A stretch of DNA of 64,000 nucleotides from positions 9,424,428 through 9,488,427 of the forward strand of contig NC_059480.1 of the NCBI RefSeq assembly GCF_018139145.2, written 5' to 3'. A model generated the notes under the pieces. That model searched no databases. It worked only from the letters and a program-made list of their open reading frames with translations, and was not told where the DNA came from. The translations under genes were made by a program, and so were the position numbers. How positions within the stretch are numbered: position 1 is the first letter of the stretch; the number at the start of each line of letters is the position of its first letter. The DNA is from Gymnogyps californianus. Its lineage: Eukaryota > Chordata > Aves > Accipitriformes > Cathartidae. This document shows positions 40,286 to 53,399 of this stretch, one piece after another.

Positions 40286-43200
40286 CAGGTTGCTTTACTT
40301 TCTCACCTGAGCCTAAGTTGTACAAGACAGCAGTGTCATTTCTGAGATCATCCTAGAACTAGGGGTGGGGTACAACTGTGAGTGGCTTTGTGATACCCCT
40401 GGAATTAAAATAGATTTGTGAGTTTGAATGGGACAAATATATGTGGTGGTGATGTTTGTGACACGTTTTTCTTGGTCAGAAAGAGACAGATTCTCAAGGT
40501 TTTTGCAGTGAAGAATGCAAAAAGTGCAGTTTTGTTTTAGAAGAGTCCCTTGATGACAACTTGGTGCCTCGGGGTGTGTTATTCCTTCTTTAGAGTAAGA
40601 ACCAAGCTCGCCTTGACCCTGACAACAGGCCAAAAAAAAATTTGTCTTGAGTAGGATGATTTCACACGGACTGATGTTTTCACATGCAAAATGATGATCT
40701 TTTACTGTTTAAAAATAGAATTTTGATGATAGTAATGATTCTTTTGATCAACTGCAGAGGTGATAAAATTTTCAAAAACTTGAATATTTAAAAAAGATTT
40801 ATAAAGAATGCATCATTATCTTCACCTCTTCTTTACTAGCTCTATTTAAGCTTTTATCCTATAATTAATTATTTCAATGCCAAACTATTTAGTTATGGTG
40901 ATATTTATAACAAAGTTAATTTATTATCTTTGGTAGCAAGTGTTTTTTCAAATTGTTTGTCTAATTCTGTTTCTTTTAACTCGGTAATGTGTGGGAGAAG
41001 ATCAGCCTATTGTCAAAGGCAGAGGCAGAGAAAGGGCAGTTTCTGATAAGTGCCTTCTTTGATGTTCATATTCCATGTTCGAAGAAGAGCGCACAAAGAC
41101 TATACCTTTGTGCTTTCAGTAATTTACAATAACCAACATAAGGTTCAGTATGCTGGCAAGCAAAATGTAATTTATTTTATTCTCTCAGAGAAAGAGTTTC
41201 AACGTATGATGTGTTATGGTTACTGGATAAGAGGATCAGTGGTTGGTGTGATTTATATATACTCTCACTAACGTTTTGCCATTTTTTTCCCGTATATGGG
41301 AACTGTGAGGATAAAGAGGGAAGATTTGAAAACTAAAGAATATACTTTTGATCTCCAGGGAAACGTGCTTTCAGATAAAAGACTCTTTGCTGCCCCTTTA
41401 CCAACACAAGAAAGACTGGCAAAAATGACTGCTCCCAGAGAAGATGAATAGATCTGATGGTAGCAAACATTTTGTCTTGAGATGATATGTTGTGCTAACG
41501 TTGGTTCCCTGTGAAACAGCAGGGTAATACGCTTTTTACTTTCCTTTTTAGTTACAGCTCGTGCTTGAGGCAAAAGCCAGCTCTTGCTGTGAGCGTAGCA
41601 TTGGGTGCGAGGGGCCCGACAAGAAGCCAACAGCCCCTGTGTTGCTCCAAGATTGGTATGGGAGGGGGTGGGCAGGACAAGCTCTGTGGGACGACGACTA
41701 GTCTGGCCATTTGCTAGCTTCTCTTCAAGATATGCTGCAAAGGCTTGACAGGAGGAATGCACAATGCCAGTAAGGACAGGGTGAAGAACAGAGTGGTGTG
41801 GCAGGCTTTCTGCACCAGGCCTCTCCACTCTGGCTGAAAGATGGTTAGTCCAAACCAACTTTTTGTAAGCCTCAATGTTCTTTACTACACTGCTGCTGTT
41901 GTAATGATGAGAATAATCCCAGTGGTAAGGAGCCTTTGTGGAAAAATAGAAAGGCTTGGTTCCTTCATCTTTTTGGCTATAAAATCAAGGCAAGATTTCA
42001 ACAGGCAGTTGAATCGCAGCTAAAATTTTTCCACTGGGATCTGTTCCAATGGAGCACATACAGTGGTTTGCAACCAGATTGTCTCTCAAGTCTGTCCAGC
42101 TTGAACTTGGATAACTCAGGAGAACAAAAAGAGAGCTGTAATAAGCTGTTAATGCTACACAACTTTTGTTCTCTGAAATTGTGGAAGTCCTTGTGCAAAC
42201 AAAATGTAAGTACAGTGGAACTGAATTCAATAAGGATGAGCTTGTAGTAGGGGTTGTGCCTGGAGCAGGACTCCATAGCGCTACACAGCACGCTTTATTA
42301 ACAACCTAGAGAGCACAGCCAAGCCTTTTGACTTAATGAATGTCTGATGCCACAGAAGGGCAGTGTATGCCAGTGCAGTGAGGAACATTGCTCAGAGCAT
42401 TGCTTGTATGAAGACTTGCTCTTCCTGCCTCTCCCTTCCCTGCACTTCATAGTAACTAGGGGCAGAAATGTGTATTACGTTACTGTGAAGGAAATTAAAC
42501 CAGGCTTTGACTTGGGGGAAATCTTGCAGAGGAGCCAAAAGGACTGTCTTGTCTTTGCTTACATTTACGGACTCAAGAGTCTCTCTGAGGACAAGGGCAG
42601 GTCAGGGGAGGATGTTGGGAAACTTGTATGGTTCTGTTCCTTGTCCTGAGCATGGCAGTGGGTTGTGCTGGACACAAATCCAGAGCTTGCTCAGAGCAAA
42701 GGAAGCTTGCAGCATGTTATGCCTCAGAAATGGGAACGCCACCCTGCCCTCTCATCTCCCCACGCCCAGCACAGGATCAAAGCTTGCCCTTAAAAGCAGG
42801 GCTGTAATACAGCTCTCGTTGCTGACATTTCTGCTTTTGCTGTTTCATTCTGGTATTCATTCTCTTGGGCTGAAAGGTACAATCTGTATTTTAACAGCCT
42901 TGATTTTTTCCTCTCATTAAAGTAAGCTTGGAAATGGGCTTCTTTTCTGCATCCTCTTACGGGCACAAACTCGTGGGGTGGTTCCCTTTGTGTTGTGGCA
43001 ATTGTATTTCTTCCTACGTTGGTTATGAGGACTGCATTTTTGGCTTTATTTGCACAGCACGCATTTGTCATTGGTTTTCAGTAACATAAATGTATGGTAA
43101 CAAGAATGAGGTCCTTTGATGTTAAGGAGGAGGTGACGACTTACAGTAATGATTTCATCTTTAGTAGATTGGGCTGGAGGGGTGAGTCTTTACCAGAGTA

Positions 43201-43226
43201 GATGAATAAATGTGATGAATAAATGG
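43201..43226. repeat. 13-bp tandem duplication
   Basis: GATGAATAAATG plus one variable base occurs twice in direct succession. It is a minimal two-copy array, probably slippage. Confidence 0.8.
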
Positions 43227-46200
43227 AGCACCTGTGCAATCAAAACCCCCTCAACTTCCTTCTGTAGGATTTAACCTTTCAGGCCCAGTTTAGCATATGC
43301 TGAAGTGATGGTGATCTGCCAGCTTGATTCACAACCCAAGAATCACCTGTCCTCAGCACCAGAAAAGAGATGCTGGTCACAATTGGTTGCTGACCTTGTC
43401 AGCTCTCAGAAGTTAACTGTGAGCTTGAGAGTGATGTATTTCTCCCTGCCCTTAAAAGCCAAGTGGCTACAAGACAACTTTAATATTTTTTCTTACATTT
43501 CTGAATGTGGATAAAAGCCTCAAACTTTGACCTCAATGTACATGAGCAAACTGAAATTATAAAGGCATAAAACAATACCCACAAGCATTTAATTTCATAA
43601 TTTTTATCTGGTCCTTTGTCTTTTCGGGGAAGTGGAATTGATGTGGGACATTTTTCAGTATTTGAGGTTGACAACACTGTATTTTACAGATCCCTGGAGT
43701 AATAACCCTCTTCCCTTTACAGGTCTTTGTTGAGCACTGAAATAGTTGGTGTGCATACTTATTATAGAAGCAGAACTGGACAGTTGTTCATGTGTTATTG
43801 CTTCAAGCTCTTTGACAACTTGGGTAGACGTCACTGCATAGGTTATAATTGACTCGCATTTTGAAGGCTACCTTCACATCCTATGAGCACCAGAGACCTT
43901 TCCTCCCCTGCACTTGTTTTATAAAAAGCTTTAAAAAAAACACTCAGGAAATTCAAAGTTGAAGTGAGTTGGGGTTGGTCGGTTTTTTGGTTGTTGTTTT
44001 TTTCTTTCCCTGAAGGAATCCATCACTTACAAAGAAACTGATCCCAATATATAACAACTCTGGTATTGTACTGAACAAAACCAGGTAGCGTACCAAAATA
44101 ATCTGGGTTTTTTTTTAGTCAGAGACCTGTCAATAGCTAAAAAATTATGGACTAATGACCTCACATTCCCTCCTTTGACATGCCATGGAATAACAGAAAC
44201 ACTAAACTCTGTCTACAAACTTAACAACAGCCTTTCAACCTGCAGGCTGTGCACTTCAAATCCAGCATGCTGGCTCTCTTTTCTGGTGCTCATGTTTTAT
44301 AGTGATAAGTGCTCTTTTAACATCAATAGAGAGCAAGATGAAGGGAGGGGTAAGCTTGTCAGCGGCAAGAGAATGCTGCTGCGTTGAGTCGCGTGATCTT
44401 TGGGCTGTTCGCTCTTGTGAGCAAGCAGATCAGCTTTGCCGATGAACTGAGGATTGCACAAATTGGTTACTGGCTGATATCTCTGTGGATCTTGGCCAAT
44501 CACTTGGAAACAATTGCTATACAGAACATCCTGGAGTTGAATCTTTGCATCCAGATGACAGGCGGTAAAAGAGCTTTTTGGGTTTGCTGCTACAGTTGTA
44601 CTTACACACTCCGTTAGCATAGGTGAAATTAGTCCCAAGGACTCACTTGTTCTACTACTGACTTGTTTGTTCTGAGGCAAAATGAGCCATCAGAAAAAAT
44701 GTTTTGCCAATATGACTTAATCTGTACTCTGGGTTTTTTTTATTGACATAGCTCTGCATCAGGGCAAAACAATATCTGTAAGGGGCATCAGTAGTCTAGG
44801 AAAAGTATCACAGCCTGCAGAAGACAAGTGTAGCAGTGAAAGAAGTATCTCCCACACGTTGATGAGGCCCAGTCATGTGCAGAGGTGCTGGTTATTGACT
44901 GCTTTAATTTGAAATCAGAAGCTGTCTATTCTGAATGTCAATATGAGAACTGGTTGAGCATTCCCCCAAATATATTTCTGAGAGGAAATTACATTGGTGA
45001 TGTGTACTGGAAACAAAACCTGGAGCATCTTTTGAAATGTTTACAGGTTTGTTTATCTAAAGGGAAACAAAATACATCAGGAAATATCTTAGCTCTTCCC
45101 TGTCCTTTTCTACTTGTTAAAGGAGAGGAATAATAATAGTAATCACAGGAAAATCTGAAATGCAGATATTAAAAATAATAAGCACTCTTTAAAATGTCTG
45201 GAGGATTTTTCAGTAAGCTCTATTGAGTGTTTTCCTGGCTGAGCCTTTTCTGAGGTGACTGGAGTGCAGACTCTGTCCCTTCCAGGCAGCTGTGCGGTAA
45301 ACACTTTGGGTTTGTCACCACTGAGTCCGCAACAGTGACACTTCAGTCCAGTGTGCTTCCCTGTGTGCTGCAGTGCTGATGTAGGGCGCTCGGTTTCCCT
45401 GCAAACCAGCCGCCTAAGGGCTCCCCAAGCACACGTGTGGCTCAGGCTGAGCAGGGAAAGCTGGGTTATGCAGATCCTTCTTCCTCAGTGTCCCTACAAC
45501 AGCAAGCAGCCTCGTGCTGCCAGGTAGTTTGGGCCCCATTTCAGCCTGTGGATCCACATCCTCTCAACTGCTCGCCACATCTGAACCTGACCAGGGCTTG
45601 TACACAGCTGTGGTGCGATACCTGCACCAAAAAGGGCAGAGGTGCTCACGCTGCAGACGCCCTGTGGAGTTGACAAGAGCTGGGACAGGATTAAAGAGGT
45701 TTGTTTTCTTTTTTCCACTCAAGTTAAGGAGCTGTGACTCTGAATTCTTGAAATAATTGGTGCTGTTGTATGAAAAGGCCTTTTGCACAGAGTGATGCTT
45801 GGAAATAGGAACTCGTTTCCAACATCACGTATCAAACTGCAGGTTATTTAAAGGCAGGGTAGAAACCATTGCCGCCAGGTTCGCACTGGTCTCTGAGTTG
45901 CTGTCAGCTGATGACAGCAAACGGGACCAGTTTTGCTTTTGCTGGATCTTGGGAGGATCAGGAATAGGATCACAAGTGAGGTTCACTTTACTACATAATG
46001 AGGGAGAGAGGATGAGTCAGCGGGAAGTTGCTCAGGCTGCCCAGGAGCAGGGCTGCACAGCACACAGAAATGGGCTTCTATTTTAGGCAAAGTGAACAGT
46101 CCATGGGGGCAGCAGAGTGGTGGGGCAGCAAAAGAGCTATGGCCCCGATGCCTGCCTTCATTATCCCAAATTATCTGGAACGCCCTGCTGGCTGCTGCCA

Positions 46201-47903
46201 GGGGAGGACAGGATGCATTGGTAGAGTGGCAGCTACTGCAAGGGCAAAGAGCATCCCCCCAGGAGCAGCGACTGCAGCACTTGCTGCAGCATGAGTGGCA
46301 AATCCAGTGCTCAGGTGTATCACTGTGGGTTTCTGTCCTTCTTCATCCTCTTTTGGTGGCGGGAGCTCTCTGAGCCCTTGGCAAGATTCAGCTTTGCATG
46401 TACACCTAAGAAGCCTTGGTACTCCCTGCAGTGCCACATTTCTGTGCTTGTAACAGCTGGGACAGGTACTCACTGTCACTTGCGTCAGCTCTTGGGGCAC
46501 TGGGTTTTCTCTGACCGTCGTTACTGGCTGTCCTAATCATTGCTTCTAATAGCAGCCAGCCAAGGCCCTGCCCAGGATTTCTCCCTGAGTTACCACAGGT
46601 GAGGAACCCAACGGGAAGCAACTGTGTGTTTAAAAATGGCATCAATGTGGAGGAGAGCATCACCCCCATTTAAATTGTCTCCTGTCTATTCAGTTCTTCA
46701 CCAGTCGGGGGAATGAACAGCATGTTTTACGCTGAACGCCAAGGGATCGAGTGTGGCTGAAAGCCATGACCTCTCCAGCTAGCCATTTTTCAAAGGCTGT
46801 CTCTCCTTTCCCTAATGTCATTAGCGTTGCTATGGGGTTTTGCAGTGCTCCATTTGGAGGCTGTTCGTACAGTTACTTACACATGCACTTAAATGGTTTA
46901 ATGAAATGTATACAAACTTCTATTGAGATGATCTCTGATTTATTGATTGTCTACAGTGTGCTTGGTAAGATATAAACATTGGGGAAGTCTTGGTCTCTGT
47001 CCCTGGAGAGTTATAATCAGCTTTAGCAGAACAAATCAGACCAAAATCTAGCCTGCAAGAGCTTTGGCTTAAAAAACCCAACAAAATAAAAGATGAAACC
47101 GCTCTTGGTCTGAAGATTTAATAGAACTTGAGTGATGGAAAATGGAACATGTACTTCAGCCACTGTCGGTATGTGCCAGAGTTTTTTTCATTTCTGTGTC
47201 AGGTGTGAGAAGAGGGAAGATCAGTATTCCCCTCCCCTGACTGCTCTGCTGGTGCTTGGCTCACTTTACTTTGGTTTAACAAGTTACCATGCATGAAAAA
47301 AACTGCAGTAAGTTGCCTGTGAACATTTTCTTAGTTCATAGCAAATACAAGCCAATTTAAGCTACAGTAAAAGACGTTAAAACTATTGTCTCAAGTTACT
47401 TTTGCTGCAAGTAAAAGGCATGCTCACAGGCAGCTACTAGGTCTCAGCTGGTACCCAGTGGTTTCTGATTTATGAATCTGAACTTTGGCCTTCATCTACA
47501 GCTCTGTTGGGATCAGTCTCTGCTTAAGAGATTTGCCAGCATAGCTATGCTAACAAAACAGTCCTTGTGCAGACTCATCTTTTACTGAAGGAAAAGTGCC
47601 TTTGCTAATAAAGTTTACCAGATCTGTTGAGTGAAATAAGCCAGACCAGCAAAAGAACTTTGAAATTCTGTACTCTTGGGCTTTGGCTGCCAAAGAAATG
47701 TCAGTTATATCTAATTAGTTTACCTATACCAGCAAGGGCTCATACTGGAGAGTTGGCCTTACTTTCCTTTAGATTCTTGTAATAGTTCCACTTGACATTG
47801 AACCTGTGAATGGAAAATGGTGAAGATGGGGACATTCACAGAGTGTGCACCACAGTCCTGCCATCAATAGCATTTCAGCAAATTAAGCATCCTTCTGTAC
47901 TGA

Positions 47904-47918
47904 TTTTTTTTTTTTTTT
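47904..47918. repeat. Poly-T run (15 T)
   Basis: An uninterrupted run of 15 T with no recognisable retroposon beside it. Confidence 0.85.
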
Positions 47919-50900
47919 ACCTACAAGTAACTCCATTGATTCCAAGAGGGTTTCTCACATGAAGAAATCTTCATCAGATTCAAACCTAAAACTGGGCTAC
48001 TATAGTAACAAAACAGAGCTCAGGGTTCAAGTTTGGCTAAATTTAAGGCAAATACCCTCCACGTGCAAGGAATGCTGTGGTATAATGTGATTTTTGTCCA
48101 TCATATATGCTGATGAGAGGTTTCAGTGCTTAGTCAAAACCTTGTGAGAAATTATTCATAATGATATAGATCTGTGAGCTCAGGTTATAGATCTTTAGGC
48201 CATTAAATATTACATACAATTTACTGGGGAGATCAGTGCTACGTTCTGTGATCTGCAACACTTTCTGTAGCACGTATTATGGCTAGAACAAACACTAACC
48301 TAGGGATGTCTTTCTCAGATTTATTATTGTTCTGATCCTGATTCCCTTCATTACTAGTCTGAGTGCTGCAGAATCCCTCAAAGATGTTGCAAACGCAAGG
48401 AAGCTCTGATACTGATAACTTGCCTGGAGCACATAATGGATTGTAATGCAGGACTGTCTGCCTAGGCATGGCTCCAGTCAGGTTGCCAGGAGGATGGAGC
48501 AGCATATCAAAGCCTTTTCAGAAATCTTTGTCATGTTCTTGTGCTACAGAGGTTATGCATCTTTACAGTGAGGCAAAGTCTGCTTTTGCGCACACCCAGG
48601 TGGCTTGCCCACCTTCACAAGAAGCCGGATTGTAAAGTCAGCATGAGTTTAGAGAAGTGAGAGCTGAGCATGCCTAAGGAAGCACCAAGTTTGCAGCCTG
48701 AGGTGTACCAAACCTTCTAAAAGCACCCTTGAAGTTTTCTAGTGTTGTTAGTAAGCGCAGGTGAGGCTATGAATACTCTGTGTTGCCTGCCTGCTGTGAT
48801 GTTGTGCTGTATTTACTCTGGGCTCACATTTTACCCCTGTTCTTGAATCTCTCTGATGAGATGCTGTTAATATATTTACTGCTCAGAAGAAGTTTAGAAA
48901 AGCTTGTCAAAAATTCTGGCCCTAAATGCTGTGGTGCAGGTGGAAGAGGTGGCTAAAGCCTGACATCACATGCTGCTCTGTCTTTAGCTCTGCTGCTGAT
49001 GAATATAAAGTCATTCCTGCCATGACGAATTATGCTTTATGTGTTTAAAATATAAATATAGATACTTATGACTGAGCAATAATGTTGAGTATAGATTTAC
49101 TAATTTAATAGGCCGAGATGTTGCACTTGTAATAGGGCTGGCTTATTTAATTGCTATCATTAACCTGAAGTTTAAAGTTAGCTCAAAAGATGTGGTAACT
49201 GGAGTCTGAAAAGCACAGAATACATTTCCATGCACTCTGTTTTTCCCTGCATTAGCAAATGTGCTTGTGCTCCGACATCGGTTTCAGACCGGGGAAAACA
49301 GAACGGGAAAAGGGAAAGCAATTTTCTAGCGTGGACTCCCAGTGGTACCGCGGGGCAGGGAGATGCCTGGCTGCTGAAGGTACAGCAGATGGAGAGGACT
49401 TGTACCACCTCCTTTCATTAACATTATCGCATATTCCATGCTGTCTGTCTGAAACGTAACTGAGCGATATGAACTTGTGGGACTGCTGAGATCTCCTGGG
49501 AAGAGATTTTTCGTGACGTTTCTGACACATCCTGCTTCTAGTTGGTCTGGGAGTTGTGTGAGTACAGTCTTTTCCTCTTTGGTGGATTCAAAGTCTGCCT
49601 GAACCATCCTGCTAGGAAGGAGCCCACATGAAGTTGGGTGAGTGGGAGTGGTACAGAGGAAACATGAGTGGCTCGTGTGGATTTCTGGTGTTTGTTTGAG
49701 AAATATCCTTTCAAAAGTAACCCAAGATGAACCCAGATCCTTAAATCTGATCCCCATCCTGGGCTTCAGACCATCTGTAGTTGGTTTGGGCTCCTGCAAA
49801 TCTCAGCTAAATGCAACAGTAGCACAATCCTTCTGGCTGTTCCAGCCAAGTAAATCCCTTAGAAATACAAACCCTAGTGCTTAGCAAGAGCTCCACAGAG
49901 TATTCCTGCTTCACTAGCCATGCAGCTTATACAAAGAGAGGGAACAGCAACATTGATTTTGCAAAAAAGCAAAGTATTCTTGCCACTTCATAAGTACATT
50001 TCCTACATATCTCTATATAGGCATAGAAATCAGAAGTAATTCCATAAAAGAGAGTATTTAATCCTCTTGTTTTCATGTTCTTTTGTGGGCTGGATTCCCA
50101 TGAATGTTGGCGGGAGGCTGGTACAGGTTATGTGGACACTGGACTGTGATGCCGATGGAAGGGACGGTTTTGCCCATAGTGACATGAGATGATAATGTCA
50201 GACATCATTTTCAAAGAGGTGATTTGTGATTATGGCAGGACTGGTCAGTCTTAAGTTGTCACTTAGGGTTCAGTTCTCTACTAATCAAATACTTCTCTGG
50301 GTAAATAAGCAGAGGAACATTATCTCCATGGGGAAAATGTGACCGCAGCATTCACTAACTAAACTATTAATAAACTTTCCCTGATTTTTTTTGTAGTGGT
50401 CTCCAAAATCAGGAGGCTGGAAAAGCTCCATCTGCTGAGGTAGCGCCTCAGAGAATCATTGTGATACCAAAGTAACTCCAAATAAAATCAGAATAATTCT
50501 GCCACTCTCTTCTTTGAGTCGAAATGGGCTGGAATGATTTGCGCCTGCTCATTCAAGACAGAGTTTTGCAATGTGAGAGTGAAGGCTAAAACCACTAACT
50601 AGGTGGAAGGCTGGGGATCTGCACTGGGCTTAAGCAAGTATCATTTGCCCCATCAAAAATATTTCATTTTAGCTAAATGATGCTGATTTGATGCTGTGGG
50701 CAAGCAAGGTTGTTTTTTTTTTTTCCTCGTCTGAAGTGCTGTGAGGCCATTGCCAAAGTGAAGTCTTTGATATAGAACGAATAAAATGATCAATAAAAGA
50801 TTTGGTGACTCTGGCAACTGAACAATAAAATATAGACTTTTTTTTTTTTGTCAGTATGCTGAAAGTTGCCTCCCACCACCTGCCATCTTGGTCCTCAGAG

Positions 50901-50930
50901 GCAATGAAGGCTGTATTCCTCTCATTAACA

Positions 50931-50944
50931 CTCTCTCTCTCTCT
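50931..50944. repeat. (CT)7 microsatellite
   Basis: Seven CT dinucleotides followed by a T/C-rich tail. T runs of about 12 bases lie nearby at 50,713-50,724 and 50,838-50,849. It is a short pyrimidine microsatellite with no associated gene. Confidence 0.85.
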
Positions 50945-53229
50945 TTTCTTTCCATTTATGTTTTAAATTAAGTAGTCGTCTGGCCTTTGGGCAGCTGAAA
51001 TGAAGGATTCCCCATGCTGGTTAAATAAAAAGTCCTTTCATAGTCATAGGATAAAAGGGAAAGGCTGAGAAGAAACTGGTCACAGCTAGGGATGCACAAC
51101 CCCTGGAACTCCCACTCCTCAAAGAGACTCACACTGAGCTTCCCAGCTGAGCAGTGTAATGTGTGGAGCTCTGTCGTTTTGTTTGATGTCCTCTTTATTT
51201 CCTGTTTGTTAAGTGATCTGAAAGTAAAACAACCAGCCGACCAACCAAGGAAAAAAAAAATCCTTTCAGAATTATAAACGGGGCCCAGCTGTGTAAGCTG
51301 GACTGCACAGATGCTGACCGAGGTTGCCAAAAGGGCCCATGTGTCTTGTGTCCCTTGCTCTGTGGGCGCTCAGCTCTTGCAGAGTGATTGCTCTCTTCTT
51401 CCTCTGAATGTCTGCCCCCTTTTGAAAGCATCTCCAGCAAGGCACTCAAATTCATTAACTCCTGAGCACAGTCTCTTTTCACATCACTGTCTGTCAGAAC
51501 TAATGCTACAGGGGATAAGAGGGGGTAAGCGAGGGTAGTGGAAGCACAGATGGGAATGTCACATTAGTCATCCATACAAGTGTAGTATCAGTGGTCAAAG
51601 GAAAAGGACTTGCAGGAAAGATTTCCCAAAGCACCTTTTGATATTAGTACCGGAGGATAAATGACCTGCAGGGACATGACCTGATTGTAGTCACAGTATG
51701 ACTTGCAATGGGTGTGTTATAGCCATAATAAATTGCAGAGAGTGTGTCAGTAGTGACCTGTGAATGACGCAACAACAACAAAAACCTTCCTCACCTTGCC
51801 TGCTGCTACAGGAATACAGGTTGTGCAATGTGTTGTCTTGAAAGTATTTGCTTTGCTTAGGAGGAGAGAAAAGAGTAGGAAGAGAAACTCAAACAAGAGG
51901 AATCTATGCGCACTGCTGCAACCAATATAAAAGTTAGACTACATAAAACTAGGTCTCTGCAGACAATAGGTAGGTAAATAACCATGCACCTCAACGCTGA
52001 AGATGAGAATACTTAATTCCAAATAAAATCTATTACTGTCTGAACCCTGAGCGTATTGACAAAAGCTTCATTCTTTTCAATAGACTCAATAGTACTGGGT
52101 GAAGAGGAAAAAAAAAACCCAACATCTCTGTGCATTCGCACTTTTTTTTAAAGAAAGCAGCAGGAAAAAAATTCAGTGAATTGATCTTTCTCAGCATAAC
52201 TTTATGAAGGGCAGCATGGGTAAGGAAAAAATATGTTTTTCTTTCTAAAAGAAAAATGTCACCCTCTCACCTACCATTCATAATCTCCTAAGTACTTGAT
52301 TGCTACATCTATACATAGAGGATTTGAAAACACAGAATCATTGCCAGACTGTTACTGATCTCTTCAGTGACTTCTGTAAAGTCACTTCATTTTTTGCTTC
52401 ACCTTTGCCATCTGCAGAAGATTTTCTGGCAGAAAGCACAAAGAGCTATTTTCTACATTTACTTGCAGAAGCTGTTCCACACAGCAGACGGCATTTTCCC
52501 TTCCTGACCTTCTGCTTGGCAGGGGCAGAGCACGCAGGACAAAGCTCAGGCCTGTGCAGTGGCCCCAAAGGTAGGTAGGGAACGCTTCTTGGTGGTGGGA
52601 CAGTCACCGAGGGCCCAGCTGCTGGTGCTGCTCTTAAGCTGGCAGAGTCGCAGAGGAAAGCATGGAGAAGCCTGGGGGGACCCTTGAGTCCCCCGGATGC
52701 TTTGTATAGAGAGAGAGGGGAAGGAGGCAAGCTTGGAGCAGGTTCTGCAGGCTGTTTGGGGACCAGCCAGTGGGGAAAGGAGAGCGAGCTGAAGGCAGCC
52801 ACTGCCATACTCATGTGGGTGAGATGGCAGCCAGGGGCAATATTGACTTGGGCCAACTCTCCGGTATGCCCAGCCAAGGGGGAACCTGCCCTGGCTGAGG
52901 CATGTGATGCAGGCACTAACAAAATGGGTGCCAACACCTCTCCTCCTAGGCCTGGCTTCCCTCTGCCTCTGTGGGGCCTGGCTTCCCATGCGGGCTGGGC
53001 AGGCAGGGTGCTCTGCCGGGCTCGGGGCTGCTGGGGCGGCAGCCTCTGTGGCAGGGCCGAGGAGCTGCAACACAGCTCCCGGCCTGGCCGAGGCTGGGGC
53101 GGGTGGCCGCGGCAAGGATCCCAGCTCCGCCGTCTTTTGGACACCGGACGCTGTTTGTGCCGCAGCCCCGAGAGCTGGGATCAGGCTTGTGCCGCGGTCG
53201 CGCTGGGACCGCTGTGAGGCCCCGCTCTC

Positions 53230-53241
53230 CCCACGCGTGGG
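53230..53241. promoter_or_regulatory. 12-bp GC palindrome with EGR-like half
   Basis: CCCACGCGTGGG is a perfect dyad. On either strand it contains GCGTGGG, which matches most of the EGR-family zinc-finger site GCGTGGGCG (on the plus strand the following bases are CT instead of CG). Its location inside the CpG island supports a regulatory reading, but single motifs like this are weak evidence. Confidence 0.35.
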
Positions 53242-53266
53242 CTGGGCCCGCAGCGAGGCCCCGCCG

Positions 53267-53279
53267 GCACCACGGCAAC
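53267..53279 (-). promoter_or_regulatory. Partial RFX X-box-like motif
   Basis: On the minus strand this reads GTTGCCGTGGTGC: a perfect GTTGCC half-site with a degenerate second arm. RFX factors bind GTNRCC/RGYAAC dyads with a 0-3 base spacer. This is the weakest of three such motifs within 115 bp. Confidence 0.25.
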
Positions 53280-53335
53280 CCCGCGGGCCTCCCACTTCCC
53301 GCCGTCCTCGCTGTGCCAGAAGCGTGGCCGCTGCG

Positions 53336-53349
53336 GTCGCCACGACAAC
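53336..53349 (+). promoter_or_regulatory. RFX X-box-like motif, both arms match
   Basis: GTCGCC, spacer AC, GACAAC. Both arms fit the 14-base X-box form GTHNYY-(2)-RRNAAC used by RFX transcription factors, and only the spacer departs from the common AT. It lies in the densest part of the CpG island. RFX sites there typify promoters of cilia and basal-body genes and of MHC class II genes. No downstream gene is identified to test this. Confidence 0.45.
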
Positions 53350-53368
53350 AGCGGGTCCCGGCGGCGCG

Positions 53369-53381
53369 GTTGCCTGGTGAC
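53369..53381 (+). promoter_or_regulatory. RFX X-box-like motif with 1-base spacer
   Basis: GTTGCC, spacer T, GGTGAC. The left arm is a perfect half-site, and the right arm fits RGYRAC. It is 20 bases after the preceding RFX-like motif and about 30 bases before a G-quadruplex/GC-box cluster, an arrangement compatible with a core promoter. Confidence 0.4.
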
Positions 53382-53399
53382 GGCGACGGAGCCGTCGCG

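Larger units (their letters stand above)
32514..52930. other. Gene-free AT-rich stretch left of the CpG island
   Basis: I see no supportable exon, RNA gene or identifiable transposon. The longest frame is 196 codons on the minus strand (41,268-41,858), close to what chance can give in this much sequence. The segment about 45,300-46,500 is richer in G+C than its surroundings but has few CpGs and no promoter motif set. Small items listed separately are T runs, a (CT)n tract, a 13-bp tandem pair and a 22-bp perfect palindrome at 40,264-40,285. Confidence 0.5.

Noticed and set aside
49326..49799. 157-codon minus-strand ORF in a slightly CpG-richer segment
   Set aside because: Overlapping frames are open on the other strand, there is no domain, and CpG density is far below that of the island at 53 kb.
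52523..52570. Possible 48-bp internal exon (pyrimidine tract plus GGCAG before it, AAAG|GTAGGTAG after it)
   Set aside because: Acceptor and donor look acceptable, but such pairs are frequent by chance, no partner exons are visible and the peptide has no recognisable identity. It also lies upstream of the candidate promoter.
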